Positions 1 to 9,068 of a stretch of 64,000 nucleotides of DNA are shown here, one piece after another. The notes below the pieces were generated by a model, which searched no databases, was not told the DNA's origin, and worked only from the letters and a program-made list of their open reading frames with translations. The stretch is from Sphingobacterium alkalisoli (GTDB lineage: Bacteria; Bacteroidota; Bacteroidia; Sphingobacteriales; Sphingobacteriaceae). The position numbers and the translations under genes are program-made. The stretch spans positions 186,001-250,000 of the forward strand of contig NZ_SUKA01000002.1 of the NCBI RefSeq assembly GCF_005049105.1, read 5' to 3'. Each line of letters begins with the position of its first letter. Position 1 is the stretch's first letter.

Positions 1-1
1 G

Positions 2-697
2 CGTTATAAGGGCCGGATCAAAGGATGGGACGTGGTGAACGAGGCCATACTAGATAATGGCGAATGGCGCGACAGTAAATTTTACAAGATTATCGGAAAA
101 GATTTTATAAAACTTGCTTTTGAATTTGCACACGCGGCTGATCCGGAAGCTGAGCTGTACTACAACGATTATTCCACAGCAGTACCCAAAAAACGTGACG
201 GTATCGTCAATATGGTTAGCGATCTGATTACGCAGGGTATTCGTGTAGACGGAATCGGTATGCAAGAACATCATCAATTGGATAACCCCTCTGTGCGAGA
301 GGTTGAGAATACGATTTTGGCGTTTGCTAGCTTAGGGGTCCGCGTGATGGTTACCGAGATGGATATTACGGTGCTACCATCACCACGACGCAATATTGGG
401 GCTGAAATCAGTGAGAATTTTACCTATAACAAGGAAATGAATCCCTATCCCGATGGATTGCCTGACGATAAGCTCAGCGAATTGAATGGCAGATATGTAG
501 ATTTCTTTCGTCTATACTTAAAACATCAAGATAAAATTAGCCGTGTTACCGTATGGGGTGTGGGAGATGGTGATTCCTGGCGCAACGGATGGCCCATGCG
601 AGGAAGAACAGATTATCCACTGCTTTTTGACCGGGAGTATAAACCTAAGTCTGTAGTTGCAGATCTTATTTCACTTACACAACATACTAATGACTGA
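2..697 (+). CDS. GH10 endo-1,4-beta-xylanase, 5'-truncated by window edge
   Basis: C-terminal part (about 231 residues) of a family GH10 xylanase, which hydrolyses internal beta-1,4 bonds of the xylan backbone. The frame is open from base 2, so the gene starts left of the window; a GTG at 32 is only an internal valine. The acid/base motif WDVVNEAI is visible, with its Glu codon at 41-43, and the nucleophile motif VTEMDIT has its Glu at 356-358. Both catalytic residues are therefore intact, unlike the GH10-like protein at 24163-25869. The late-barrel segment [11 protein letters not shown] is also typical. It is followed after 3 bases by a GH43 gene and heads a co-directional enzyme block. Its cellular location cannot be judged because the N-terminus is missing. 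Confidence 0.95.
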   Translation, partial: RYKGRIKGWDVVNEAILDNGEWRDSKFYKIIGKDFIKLAFEFAHAADPEAELYYNDYSTAVPKKRDGIVNMVSDLITQGIRVDGIGMQEHHQLDNPSVREVENTILAFASLGVRVMVTEMDITVLPSPRRNIGAEISENFTYNKEMNPYPDGLPDDKLSELNGRYVDFFRLYLKHQDKISRVTVWGVGDGDSWRNGWPMRGRTDYPLLFDREYKPKSVVADLISLTQHTND

Positions 698-700
698 CTT

Positions 701-1717
701 ATGAATGATATCGATGCACATCAAACGATCTTTAAGAAGATGAACCAAGCAAAATATTTGTTTCCTAGTGACTACATGGCAGACCCTTCTGCACACGTTT
801 TTGATGGGAAAATATATATTTACCCGTCTCACGATTGGGAAAGCGGGATCGCAGAGAACGATAACGGGGATCATTTTGATATGCGGGATTACCATGTTTT
901 TTCAATGGAGGAAGTGGACGGTGAAGTCGTAGACCATGGTAAAGTCCTGTCCATAGAAGACATTCCTTGGGCTGGCAGGCAATTGTGGGATTCCGATGTC
1001 GCGCACCGGAAAGGGAAATACTATATGTATTTTTCATTGAAGGACAAGACGGACATTTTCCGGCTCGGCGTGGCGGTGAGTAATACGCCTTATGGGCCGT
1101 TTGTGCCACAAAATAACCCCATAAAAGGAAGTTACAGCATAGATCCCTGTGCCTTTGAAGATGATAACGGAACGCATTATCTCTATTTTGGAGGGATATG
1201 GGGAGGGCAGTTACAATTTTATAGAGATAACAAGATGGTAGCCGGGGCGGACGTTCCGCATTTTCATGAAAATGCATTGTCTGCCAAGGTAGCGCGCCTA
1301 TCCGACGATATGTTAGAGTTCGCGGAAGCCCCCCATGAATTAGTTATTTTAGATGAAAATGGGAAGCCCTTAACACAAGGTGATACCGATCGACGTTTCT
1401 TTGAGGCTTCGTGGATGCATAAATATCAAGGCAAATATTATTTTTCATATTCGACAGGTGATACGCACTTACTATGCTATGCTACTGGTGACAATCCTTA
1501 CGGCCCGTTTACTTATCAGGGTGTGATCCTTACTCCCGTCGTCGGATGGACTACCCATCACAGTATAACTGAATATAAAGGTAAATGGTATCTTTTTTAT
1601 CACGACTCCGTGCCTTCAGGTGGTAAAACCTGGCTGCGGAGTATGAAGGTTGTGGAATTGACGTATGATGACAACGGGTTGATAAAGACGATCGAAGGAA
1701 AGGTTCAAAATAAATAA
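701..1717 (+). CDS. GH43 glycosidase (beta-xylosidase/arabinofuranosidase type), no signal peptide
   Basis: 338-residue single-domain five-bladed beta-propeller glycosidase, probably releasing xylose or arabinose from xylo-oligosaccharides. The GH43 triad can be placed: base D28 (YMADPSAHV), pKa modulator D148 (SIDPCAFEDD) and acid E235 (FFEASW). There is no signal peptide or lipobox, so it may work in the cytoplasm on imported oligosaccharides; an ATG at 740 (residue 14) would not add one. The overall sequence resembles subfamily GH43_1, but the subfamily is from recall, not a search. It lies 3 bases after the GH10 gene and 6 before the GH67 gene, consistent with one transcript. Confidence 0.9.
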   Translation: MNDIDAHQTIFKKMNQAKYLFPSDYMADPSAHVFDGKIYIYPSHDWESGIAENDNGDHFDMRDYHVFSMEEVDGEVVDHGKVLSIEDIPWAGRQLWDSDVAHRKGKYYMYFSLKDKTDIFRLGVAVSNTPYGPFVPQNNPIKGSYSIDPCAFEDDNGTHYLYFGGIWGGQLQFYRDNKMVAGADVPHFHENALSAKVARLSDDMLEFAEAPHELVILDENGKPLTQGDTDRRFFEASWMHKYQGKYYFSYSTGDTHLLCYATGDNPYGPFTYQGVILTPVVGWTTHHSITEYKGKWYLFYHDSVPSGGKTWLRSMKVVELTYDDNGLIKTIEGKVQNK

Positions 1718-1723
1718 AATACT

Positions 1724-3760
1724 ATGAATAAGATGGTTATTTGTTGTGCTTTTTTAATGGTTTCTTTTCTTGTGTCTGCAGAGGATGGGAGTAAGCTATG
1801 GTTGCGTGGTAAAGCGGTAAGCGCTGAGGTAGCTGCCAAACGACAGATCGTCATCCATTCGGAATCGATAGTCGTAGGGTTAGCTAGTAAAGAGCTCGAG
1901 CAATACTGGGCCGGTTCTTCGGTAGAATTAATTGTTGATAAGAAATTAAAGAAACTTAAAGACGGCTATACCATCAGTTCATCCGGCAGAGGTTTGACAA
2001 TCTGTGCCGGAGAAGAAATTGGTCTACTGTACGGCGCCTATCATTTGTTGCGTTTGCAGCAAGAAGGAAAAGATCTGCAACGCATCGCTATCGAGGAAAT
2101 TCCAGATTATGACGTGCGCATGCTAAATCATTGGGATAACCTAGACGGCTCCATTGAGCGTGGATACGCCGGCCAATCCCTGTGGAAATGGGAGGACTTG
2201 CCTCGTACGATTTCACCGCGATATGCGCAATATGCGCGCGCAAATGCATCGATAGGCATAAACGCGACCGTATTGAATAATGTCAATGCTTCTCCGCAGA
2301 TTTTACATTCAGATTATCTTGTTAAAGTCAAAGCTTTAGCGGATATTTTTCGGAAATATGGCATAAGAGTATATTTATCGATAAATTTTTCTTCCCCAAA
2401 GATTCTCGATGGATTAGAAAATTCTGACCCGTCGAATAAGGAGGTGCAACGCTGGTGGAAAAGTAAAGTTAAGGAGATCTATACACTTATTCCGGATTTC
2501 GGAGGATTTCTTGTCAAGGCAAATTCTGAAGGCCAGCCCGGACCGCAGGATTATGGTAGGACACACGCTGATGGTGCTAATATGTTAGCAGATGCATTGA
2601 AGCCCTATAACGGACTTGTTATGTGGCGCGCATTCGTTTATAGTCCTACGAAAGAAGACCGTGCAAAGCAAGCCTATCTGGAGTTCATGCCATTAGACGG
2701 ACAGTTTAGGGATAATGTGATTATCCAAATTAAGAATGGTCCTGTAGATTTTCAACCCCGCGAACCATTTACCCCTTTATTCGGGGCTATGCGCCAAACG
2801 GCCGGAATGGTTGAATTTCAAATAACACAAGAGTATTTAGGTTTTTCGAATCATTTGGTCTATCTGGCGCCACTTTTCAAAGAAACATTAGATAGTGATA
2901 CATATGCAGACGGATCGGGTTCGACCGTAGCTAAGATCACGGACGGGACGCTACGACCAGCCTACAAGACTGCTATTGCTGGTGTAGCTAATATTGGTGA
3001 AGATGAGAATTGGACAGGACACCATTTTGCACAGGCAAACTGGTACGCCTTTGGTCGATTGGCATGGAATCATGCGTTGTCCTCGGAGCAGATTGCTGAA
3101 GAATGGCTAAAGCAGACTTTTACAGATGAGCAACAATTTTTAAAGCCGATGATCCATATGATGATGACATCGCGCGAAGCTGCGGTTAATTATATGATGC
3201 CATTAGGACTACACCACATTTTTGCTTTCGATCATCACTATGGCCCCGAACCTTGGGGCGATCGCCAAGGGGGAAGGCCAGATTGGATGCCATGGTATTA
3301 TCACAATGCGAATAGTGCAGGTCTCGGATTTGACCGATCAGCCACTGGAAGTAACGCCGTGTCCCAGTATTTTCCACCTCTGGATCGTATATATGGCGAT
3401 CTTGAAACCTGCCCAGAGAATTTATTGCTTTGGTTTCATCAGGTGCCTTGGTCTCATAAGATGAAAAATGGTCATACCATGTGGGAAGAGCTTTGCTACA
3501 AATACGATGAAGGTGTACAGCAAGTACGTCAATTTCAAAAAGTTTGGGATGGGTTAGAGTCCCACGTCGACAGTCAGCGGTTTGCAGCTGTACAGTCGAA
3601 GCTCAGGATCCAAGCTCAAGACGCTATTTGGTGGAAGGATGCCTGCCTGCTTTATTTTCAGACGTTCTCCAAACAACCTATTCCTTATGATATCGAGAGA
3701 CCCATACACGAACTGGAAGACCTTAAGAAGATTAAATTGAATATGTCATACCATAACTAG
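1724..3760 (+). CDS. GH67 alpha-glucuronidase
   Basis: 678-residue family GH67 enzyme that removes (4-O-methyl)glucuronic acid from the non-reducing end of xylo-oligosaccharides. A hydrophobic signal peptide (about residues 1-19, ending VSA) predicts periplasmic export. Family landmarks are present: RMLNHWDNLDGSIERGYAG near residue 135, KANSEGQPGP with probable general acid E269, KNGPVDFQ with D342, and QEYLGF with E370. The last two correspond to the Asp/Glu general-base pair described for the family. Length is normal for bacterial GH67. It lies in the + strand operon between GH43 and GH30. It acts on ends only, so it depends on the endo-acting GH10/GH30 neighbours. Confidence 0.96.
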   Translation: MNKMVICCAFLMVSFLVSAEDGSKLWLRGKAVSAEVAAKRQIVIHSESIVVGLASKELEQYWAGSSVELIVDKKLKKLKDGYTISSSGRGLTICAGEEIGLLYGAYHLLRLQQEGKDLQRIAIEEIPDYDVRMLNHWDNLDGSIERGYAGQSLWKWEDLPRTISPRYAQYARANASIGINATVLNNVNASPQILHSDYLVKVKALADIFRKYGIRVYLSINFSSPKILDGLENSDPSNKEVQRWWKSKVKEIYTLIPDFGGFLVKANSEGQPGPQDYGRTHADGANMLADALKPYNGLVMWRAFVYSPTKEDRAKQAYLEFMPLDGQFRDNVIIQIKNGPVDFQPREPFTPLFGAMRQTAGMVEFQITQEYLGFSNHLVYLAPLFKETLDSDTYADGSGSTVAKITDGTLRPAYKTAIAGVANIGEDENWTGHHFAQANWYAFGRLAWNHALSSEQIAEEWLKQTFTDEQQFLKPMIHMMMTSREAAVNYMMPLGLHHIFAFDHHYGPEPWGDRQGGRPDWMPWYYHNANSAGLGFDRSATGSNAVSQYFPPLDRIYGDLETCPENLLLWFHQVPWSHKMKNGHTMWEELCYKYDEGVQQVRQFQKVWDGLESHVDSQRFAAVQSKLRIQAQDAIWWKDACLLYFQTFSKQPIPYDIERPIHELEDLKKIKLNMSYHN

Positions 3761-3784
3761 ATAAATATAAACCAATAATAAATT

Positions 3785-5329
3785 ATGAGAAAAGTCGTCC
3801 ATTTATTCTTGTTGTGTCTTTTTGCACTTATAAGCTGTAAAAAAGACGGTGAGGAGTCAAAAGTGTCTGCTATCGAGGTCGACAAAACGGAGATATCCGT
3901 TACTTATACCACCGGTAAGGCCGAAATTGCAGTAAGATGGTCTTATGCGCAATGGGAACTAGAAACGGCCCAGAACGGTTTCTTAACGGATTTTACGTAT
4001 AGAAAAGGAGGTAGTGCCGATCAAAGTAATACCACACGGGTTAGTTTCAATTATACCGAAAACAATACAGTAGAAGAACGTATCCAGGAAATTGTAATTA
4101 AAAATGTTGCTACCGGAGCGACCCAGGTTGTTAAAGTTGTTCAGGCGACAAAGCCGCCAGTTGTGCTATCGTTCAATTCAGCTGTAAAATATCAGTACGT
4201 CACTGGTTTTGGTGGTATGTTGAACCCAGCTTTGTGGCAAGGCAATAATCAGTTAACTACCGACGAGATTCAGCAGCTCTATTCTATGACAGGATTGGGG
4301 TATAATATGCTGCGAATGATGATCTACGAAGATCCAACGCAATGGGATAGAGATGTCGCCGTGGCTTTAAAAGCCCAGTCTTTGGGTGCCCGAATTTTTG
4401 CATCTCCTTGGACACCCCCTCGCGCTTTGAAGAGTAATAACAGTAATTTGCACGGATATCTACTGCCAGCGCATTATGCGGCCTATGCCAAACACTTAAA
4501 TGATTTTGTTGATTTCATGACTGCACGTGGAGTTACCATCGAAGCGGTGTCTATTCAAAACGAACCGGACTGGAGCCCTGAGTATGACGGCTGTGAATGG
4601 ACGGGAGAACAAATCCGTGATTTTATCAGAGATCATGGTCAAGCGATTAAGGTGAAGGTGATTGCTGCTGAAGCCGTGAATTTTAAAAAAATCTATACAG
4701 ATCCCACGTTAAGTGATGCCACGGCGGTCAATAATCTAGATATTATCGGTACGCACTTGTATGGCGGCGGTATTACCGATTATCCACTAGCCCGGCAACA
4801 CAACAAAGAAATCTGGATGACAGAGCATCTGATGAATACAAATAGCGCAGACGATTATTCGTGGCAGCATGCCATGATATTTGGTAAAGAAGTACACGAT
4901 TGTATGGAAGCTAATTTTAATGCCTACGTGTGGTGGTATCTCAAAAGGCACTATAGCATGCTGGGAGATGGCGAGTATGGATCACCTAACGGAGCGATTC
5001 AAAAAAGAGGCTATGTCATGGCACATTACGCGAAGTATGCTACAGGGAGGCAGCGGATTGCGGTCGGTAAAATTACGGATAATAACGATTTTCTAGTTAC
5101 TGCTTATGAGGGAGATAAGGACTATACTATTATTATTCAGAACCACGGGATAAATTCCATCCCTGCGGTACAGTTTGATCTTCCTGTAGCTGTCAATAGC
5201 CTAGAAGCTATCGAAACTAGCGAAAGTCAAAATATGCGTAAAAAAAACGTCGCCCTATCTCTAGCGAAAAATTCGTTAGTAGTTAATGTGCTACCGATGT
5301 CCATTATTTCTATAAAATTAATTAAATAG
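3785..5329 (+). CDS. BACON-GH30 lipoprotein, probable glucurono-/endo-xylanase
   Basis: 514-residue predicted lipoprotein (LISC lipobox near residue 18) with an N-terminal BACON-like Ig domain (about 25-122) and a GH30 catalytic barrel (about 130-500). BACON domains usually act as spacers or glycan anchors in Bacteroidota surface enzymes. The acid/base lies in IQNEPDW (E260) and the nucleophile in WMTEHL (E347). Context in a xylan locus suggests a GH30_8-like glucuronoxylanase, but other GH30 activities exist and the Arg that recognises glucuronate was not located. It is likely on the cell surface, cutting the backbone where glucuronate branches occur. It starts 24 bases after the GH67 gene. 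Confidence 0.9.
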   Translation: MRKVVHLFLLCLFALISCKKDGEESKVSAIEVDKTEISVTYTTGKAEIAVRWSYAQWELETAQNGFLTDFTYRKGGSADQSNTTRVSFNYTENNTVEERIQEIVIKNVATGATQVVKVVQATKPPVVLSFNSAVKYQYVTGFGGMLNPALWQGNNQLTTDEIQQLYSMTGLGYNMLRMMIYEDPTQWDRDVAVALKAQSLGARIFASPWTPPRALKSNNSNLHGYLLPAHYAAYAKHLNDFVDFMTARGVTIEAVSIQNEPDWSPEYDGCEWTGEQIRDFIRDHGQAIKVKVIAAEAVNFKKIYTDPTLSDATAVNNLDIIGTHLYGGGITDYPLARQHNKEIWMTEHLMNTNSADDYSWQHAMIFGKEVHDCMEANFNAYVWWYLKRHYSMLGDGEYGSPNGAIQKRGYVMAHYAKYATGRQRIAVGKITDNNDFLVTAYEGDKDYTIIIQNHGINSIPAVQFDLPVAVNSLEAIETSESQNMRKKNVALSLAKNSLVVNVLPMSIISIKLIK

Positions 5330-5330
5330 T

Positions 5331-7271
5331 ATGTATTGTATTCGACTGATTATATCTATATCGTTGGCATTCGCCAGCTTGGATCTAATGGCTCAAGATA
5401 TTTCAGTAGAAAGTCCTGATAAGCGATTGAGAGTAGACATTTTTTTCAATGGAGGAAAAGCTACATATACAGTTGGGTACGATGGAATGTCTATTTTACA
5501 AAGGTCGCCTCTTGGACTTACTACTAATGAGGGCGATTTTAACCAGAATTTGATCTATGTCGGTTCGGAAAGAGGAAAGATTGATAAGCAGTATGAACAA
5601 GACAGAATAAAGCAATCCTCAATATACTATAAAGCAAATACGTTAAAAACCATATTGAAGCGTCCTGATGAGAAGGAAATATCTATTGTTTTTCAGGTGA
5701 GCAATAATGACATAGCTTTTCGATATGAATTACCTATGTGGAAAGACCGAGGTAGTGTGGTTGTGGAAGGCGAGGCTACTGGTTACCGGTTTCCCGCTAA
5801 AGCAACGAGTTACCTTTCCAGTGTGATGACGCCCATGACCGGTTTTGCGCGAACGGCTCCAAGTTATGAGAGTGGATATAGTGCAGATGCTCCAATTCTC
5901 GAAGCAAAAGGCAAAACCGGCTATGTATTTCCCGCACTGTTTAAAATTGGTGAAGATGGTTGGGTACTCTTGTCCGAAACCGGTGTAACGAGCTTATACT
6001 GTGCTTCGCATCTTAGCCCGATTAGCACAGATGGATTGTTTCATGTAGCCTATCCTGATATAAAAGAAAATAATGGTTTTGGTAGTACCGGCGCAGCATT
6101 GTCATTGCCTGCTGTGACACCATGGCGTACTATTACGGTCGGCCAGGATCTTAAACCCATCGTCGAGACCACGATTCCGTTTGATGTTGTTGAACCGCTC
6201 TATGAAGCATCAACAGCCTATCGATTTGGGAAATCTACCTGGAGTTGGATCGTATGGCAGGATAATAGTATGAATTGGGATGATCAGGTCAAATACATTG
6301 ATCTGGCGTCTAGCCTTGGTTATGAATACATCTTGATTGATGCACTTTGGGATACCAATATAGGTAGAGATCGAATAAAGGATCTTATTGCATACGCCAA
6401 TTCCAAAGAAGTAGACGTATTTCTTTGGTATAACTCCAATGGATCAGCGAACGATGCACCTCAAGGGCCCCGTAATAGGATGAACACCTCGATAGTGCGC
6501 AAACATGAGATGAAATGGCTTCAGGATATTGGCGTGAAAGGATTAAAAGTGGATCTTTTTGGCGGTGATAAACAAGAAACCATGCGAATGTATGAAGATA
6601 TTTTGTCTGATGCGAATAACTATGGTTTGATGATTATTTTTCATGGTGCGACATTACCTAGAGGGTGGGAAAGGATGTATCCGAATTTTGTTGGTAGCGA
6701 AGCAGTGATCGCATCCGAAATGTTGATCTTTTCGCAGCATGCACGCGAAAATGAAGCGTTTTATGCCACCTTACATCCTTTCATCCGCAATGCGGTCGGA
6801 AGTATGGAATTTGGTGGCGTCTTGTTAAATAAATACTTGACCCGCGAAAATCGCGATCGGAATAAGCGGTTAACGACAAACGGTTTTCAATTGGCAACCG
6901 CAATATTATTCCAAAATCCCGTACAACCTTTTGCCTTAACGCCTAATAACCTGAGTGAAGTACCCCTGTTTGAAATCGATTTTTTAAAAGAAGTACCAAC
7001 CACTTGGGACGAGACGCGATTATTAGCAGGGCAACCTGGGAAATATGTAGTCCTTGCCAGAAGGCATAAGGATAAATGGTACATCGGTGGTGTTAATGCA
7101 CAGACCGAATCCTTGAAGCTACGGCTAAGGCTTCCCTTATCAATGCACAAAAGTTTTCGCATGATTACGGACAAATCAGATGGGGAAACGGTGTTAACAA
7201 ATGTCGCTGTTAACAAATCCGGAGAGCTTGAAGTAAACATCATGCCGAATGGCGGTGTGATCATTTATTAG
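5331..7271 (+). CDS. GH97 alpha-glycosidase (retaining, alpha-galactosidase-like)
   Basis: 646-residue GH97 enzyme with a signal peptide (about 1-21, ending LMAQ), an N-terminal beta-sandwich that contributes to the active site, a TIM barrel and a C-terminal sandwich. In GH97 the nucleophile of retaining members is an Asp on the barrel; here GLKVDLFGGDKQ carries D408 at that place, followed by GSEAV with E457. This matches the retaining alpha-galactosidase-type branch rather than the inverting SusB alpha-glucosidase branch. In complex xylans it would remove terminal alpha-galactose, though specificity is inferred from motif and context. It follows the GH30 gene with one intervening base. Confidence 0.92.
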   Translation: MYCIRLIISISLAFASLDLMAQDISVESPDKRLRVDIFFNGGKATYTVGYDGMSILQRSPLGLTTNEGDFNQNLIYVGSERGKIDKQYEQDRIKQSSIYYKANTLKTILKRPDEKEISIVFQVSNNDIAFRYELPMWKDRGSVVVEGEATGYRFPAKATSYLSSVMTPMTGFARTAPSYESGYSADAPILEAKGKTGYVFPALFKIGEDGWVLLSETGVTSLYCASHLSPISTDGLFHVAYPDIKENNGFGSTGAALSLPAVTPWRTITVGQDLKPIVETTIPFDVVEPLYEASTAYRFGKSTWSWIVWQDNSMNWDDQVKYIDLASSLGYEYILIDALWDTNIGRDRIKDLIAYANSKEVDVFLWYNSNGSANDAPQGPRNRMNTSIVRKHEMKWLQDIGVKGLKVDLFGGDKQETMRMYEDILSDANNYGLMIIFHGATLPRGWERMYPNFVGSEAVIASEMLIFSQHARENEAFYATLHPFIRNAVGSMEFGGVLLNKYLTRENRDRNKRLTTNGFQLATAILFQNPVQPFALTPNNLSEVPLFEIDFLKEVPTTWDETRLLAGQPGKYVVLARRHKDKWYIGGVNAQTESLKLRLRLPLSMHKSFRMITDKSDGETVLTNVAVNKSGELEVNIMPNGGVIIY

Positions 7272-7308
7272 GAAAATATAAAAATTAAACTACTCAACAA
7301 CGATATAT

Positions 7309-9057
7309 ATGATGCGGAAAACAAAACAAAGAACAAAGCGGAAAATAGGGATAGGATCCTGTCTGCTCGCTCTTACTTTACTTTATTCATGCCAATCGAT
7401 GCGTGCTGCTGATGAAAAAGTAGATGGAGAACCTATATACAGTAACTTCAAATACAGCGGAAACGACAAGATATATGATGAAAATCCACTCACAGCGGGA
7501 CAGTTTTACAGCCCTATTTTACAAGGCTGTTACCCCGATCCAAGTATTACACGAAAGGGTGATGATTTTTATCTTGTAAATTCCTCTTTTGTGATGTTTC
7601 CGGGTGTACCCATTTTTCATTCGAAAGACCTCGTAAATTGGAAACAGATCGGGCATGTACTTGACCGGGAATCACAGTTGAAAGTCGGAACAGCGGGTAT
7701 TAGTGAGGGGATATATGCTCCTGATATTATGTACAACCCATACAATGATACTTTTTACATGATCACTACACAGATCGCGTCTGGTATTGGTAATATGGTC
7801 GTTAAAACCAAGGATCCGCAAAAAGGAAATTGGACAGACCCCATACAGCTGAACTTTGGAGGTATCGATCCTGCGCTGTTCTTTGATGATGACGGCAAAG
7901 CGTATGTGGTGCACAACGATGCCCCTGATGACGGGAAAGAGTTGTATCAAGGGCACCGCGTCATTAAAATATGGGAATATGATGTTGATAAAGATCAGGT
8001 AGTCGCCGGTACCAGTAAGATTATTGTTGATGGCGGTGTGGATCTTTCGACAAAACCGATTTGGATTGAAGCACCACATATTTATAAGAAAAATGGGACA
8101 TATTATCTGATGTGTGCTGAAGGAGGAACGGGGAGTAATCACAGCGAGGTGGTTTTTTCCAGTACCAATCCTATGGGGCCATATGTCCCCGCGACGACGA
8201 ATCCTATTCTTTCGCAACGTCATCTTCCACAAGACCGATCGAATAAAGTAGATTGGGCAGGGCACGCTGATTTAGTGCAAACTCCAGAAGGGGAGTGGTA
8301 TGGGGTGTTTTTGGCGGTTAGACCCAACGAAAAAAAACGGGTTAACACGGGACGTGAAACCTTTATCTTACCGGTAGATTGGTCGGGCGAATGGCCTGTA
8401 TTTGAAGGCGGAATGGAACCACTTAAACCATCGATTCGTATGCCCAAAGGCGTGAAGAACGAAATGAATACAGGGGCATATTTTGCGAATGGCAACTTTA
8501 CGTTTATAGATAAATTTGAAGGAAAAGGTTTGGATTTGCGCTGGATTGCACTGCGCGGACCTCGTGAGAAGTTTGTTTTGGAGGGCAAGGCCGGACTGGC
8601 CATTAAACCATTTGAAGTAAGTATAAGGGAACAAAAACCGATTTCAGCACTTTTCTACCGGCAGCAACATAGGGCATTTACGACCGAGGTAGAGATGGAC
8701 TATACTCCAAGGTCTGAAAGCGATTTGGCTGGTATTACTTGCCTGCAAAGTGAAGCATTCAATTATGTATTTGGCGTGACCAGATCTGGTAACGACTATT
8801 ACTTGGTATTAGAACGCACGGAAAAAGGAAGTGCGCAAGTAGTGGCGAAGGAGAAGCTCACCGAATCCGGTAAAATTAAATTACGTGTTCAAGCAGAAGG
8901 CGATAATTATCAGTTTTCCTATGCTTCAACCGATTCGGATTATAAAAATATAGGTGGAACGGTGTCCGGTGACATTCTTTCTACGGACGTGGCTGGTGGA
9001 TTTACAGGGTCGATGATTGGCTTGTATAGCACCTCCGCAAATAATATGAAACTATAA
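7309..9057 (+). CDS. GH43 lipoprotein with C-terminal beta-sandwich, C-terminus clipped
   Basis: 582-residue xylosidase/arabinofuranosidase-type GH43. A lipobox (LLYSC near residue 28) predicts a lipoprotein. Catalytic positions are base D77 (GCYPDPSITR), modulator D187 (GGIDPALFF) and acid E254 (WIEAPHIY). A second domain (about 395-582) is the lectin-like sandwich often fused to GH43_10/11/12 enzymes. That domain normally ends with an aromatic strand such as VDFDYF, as in the paralogue ending at 49320. Here the frame stops after GLYSTSANNMKL and no such strand follows before the next gene at 9069. The catalytic propeller is complete, so activity is probably kept. Exact substrate is not determined. 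Confidence 0.92.
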   Translation: MMRKTKQRTKRKIGIGSCLLALTLLYSCQSMRAADEKVDGEPIYSNFKYSGNDKIYDENPLTAGQFYSPILQGCYPDPSITRKGDDFYLVNSSFVMFPGVPIFHSKDLVNWKQIGHVLDRESQLKVGTAGISEGIYAPDIMYNPYNDTFYMITTQIASGIGNMVVKTKDPQKGNWTDPIQLNFGGIDPALFFDDDGKAYVVHNDAPDDGKELYQGHRVIKIWEYDVDKDQVVAGTSKIIVDGGVDLSTKPIWIEAPHIYKKNGTYYLMCAEGGTGSNHSEVVFSSTNPMGPYVPATTNPILSQRHLPQDRSNKVDWAGHADLVQTPEGEWYGVFLAVRPNEKKRVNTGRETFILPVDWSGEWPVFEGGMEPLKPSIRMPKGVKNEMNTGAYFANGNFTFIDKFEGKGLDLRWIALRGPREKFVLEGKAGLAIKPFEVSIREQKPISALFYRQQHRAFTTEVEMDYTPRSESDLAGITCLQSEAFNYVFGVTRSGNDYYLVLERTEKGSAQVVAKEKLTESGKIKLRVQAEGDNYQFSYASTDSDYKNIGGTVSGDILSTDVAGGFTGSMIGLYSTSANNMKL

Positions 9058-9068
9058 AACAACAACAT

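Noticed and set aside
765..1277. 170-codon minus-strand frame opposite the GH43 gene
   Set aside because: It is antisense to a well-supported GH43 frame and its translation has no domain features.
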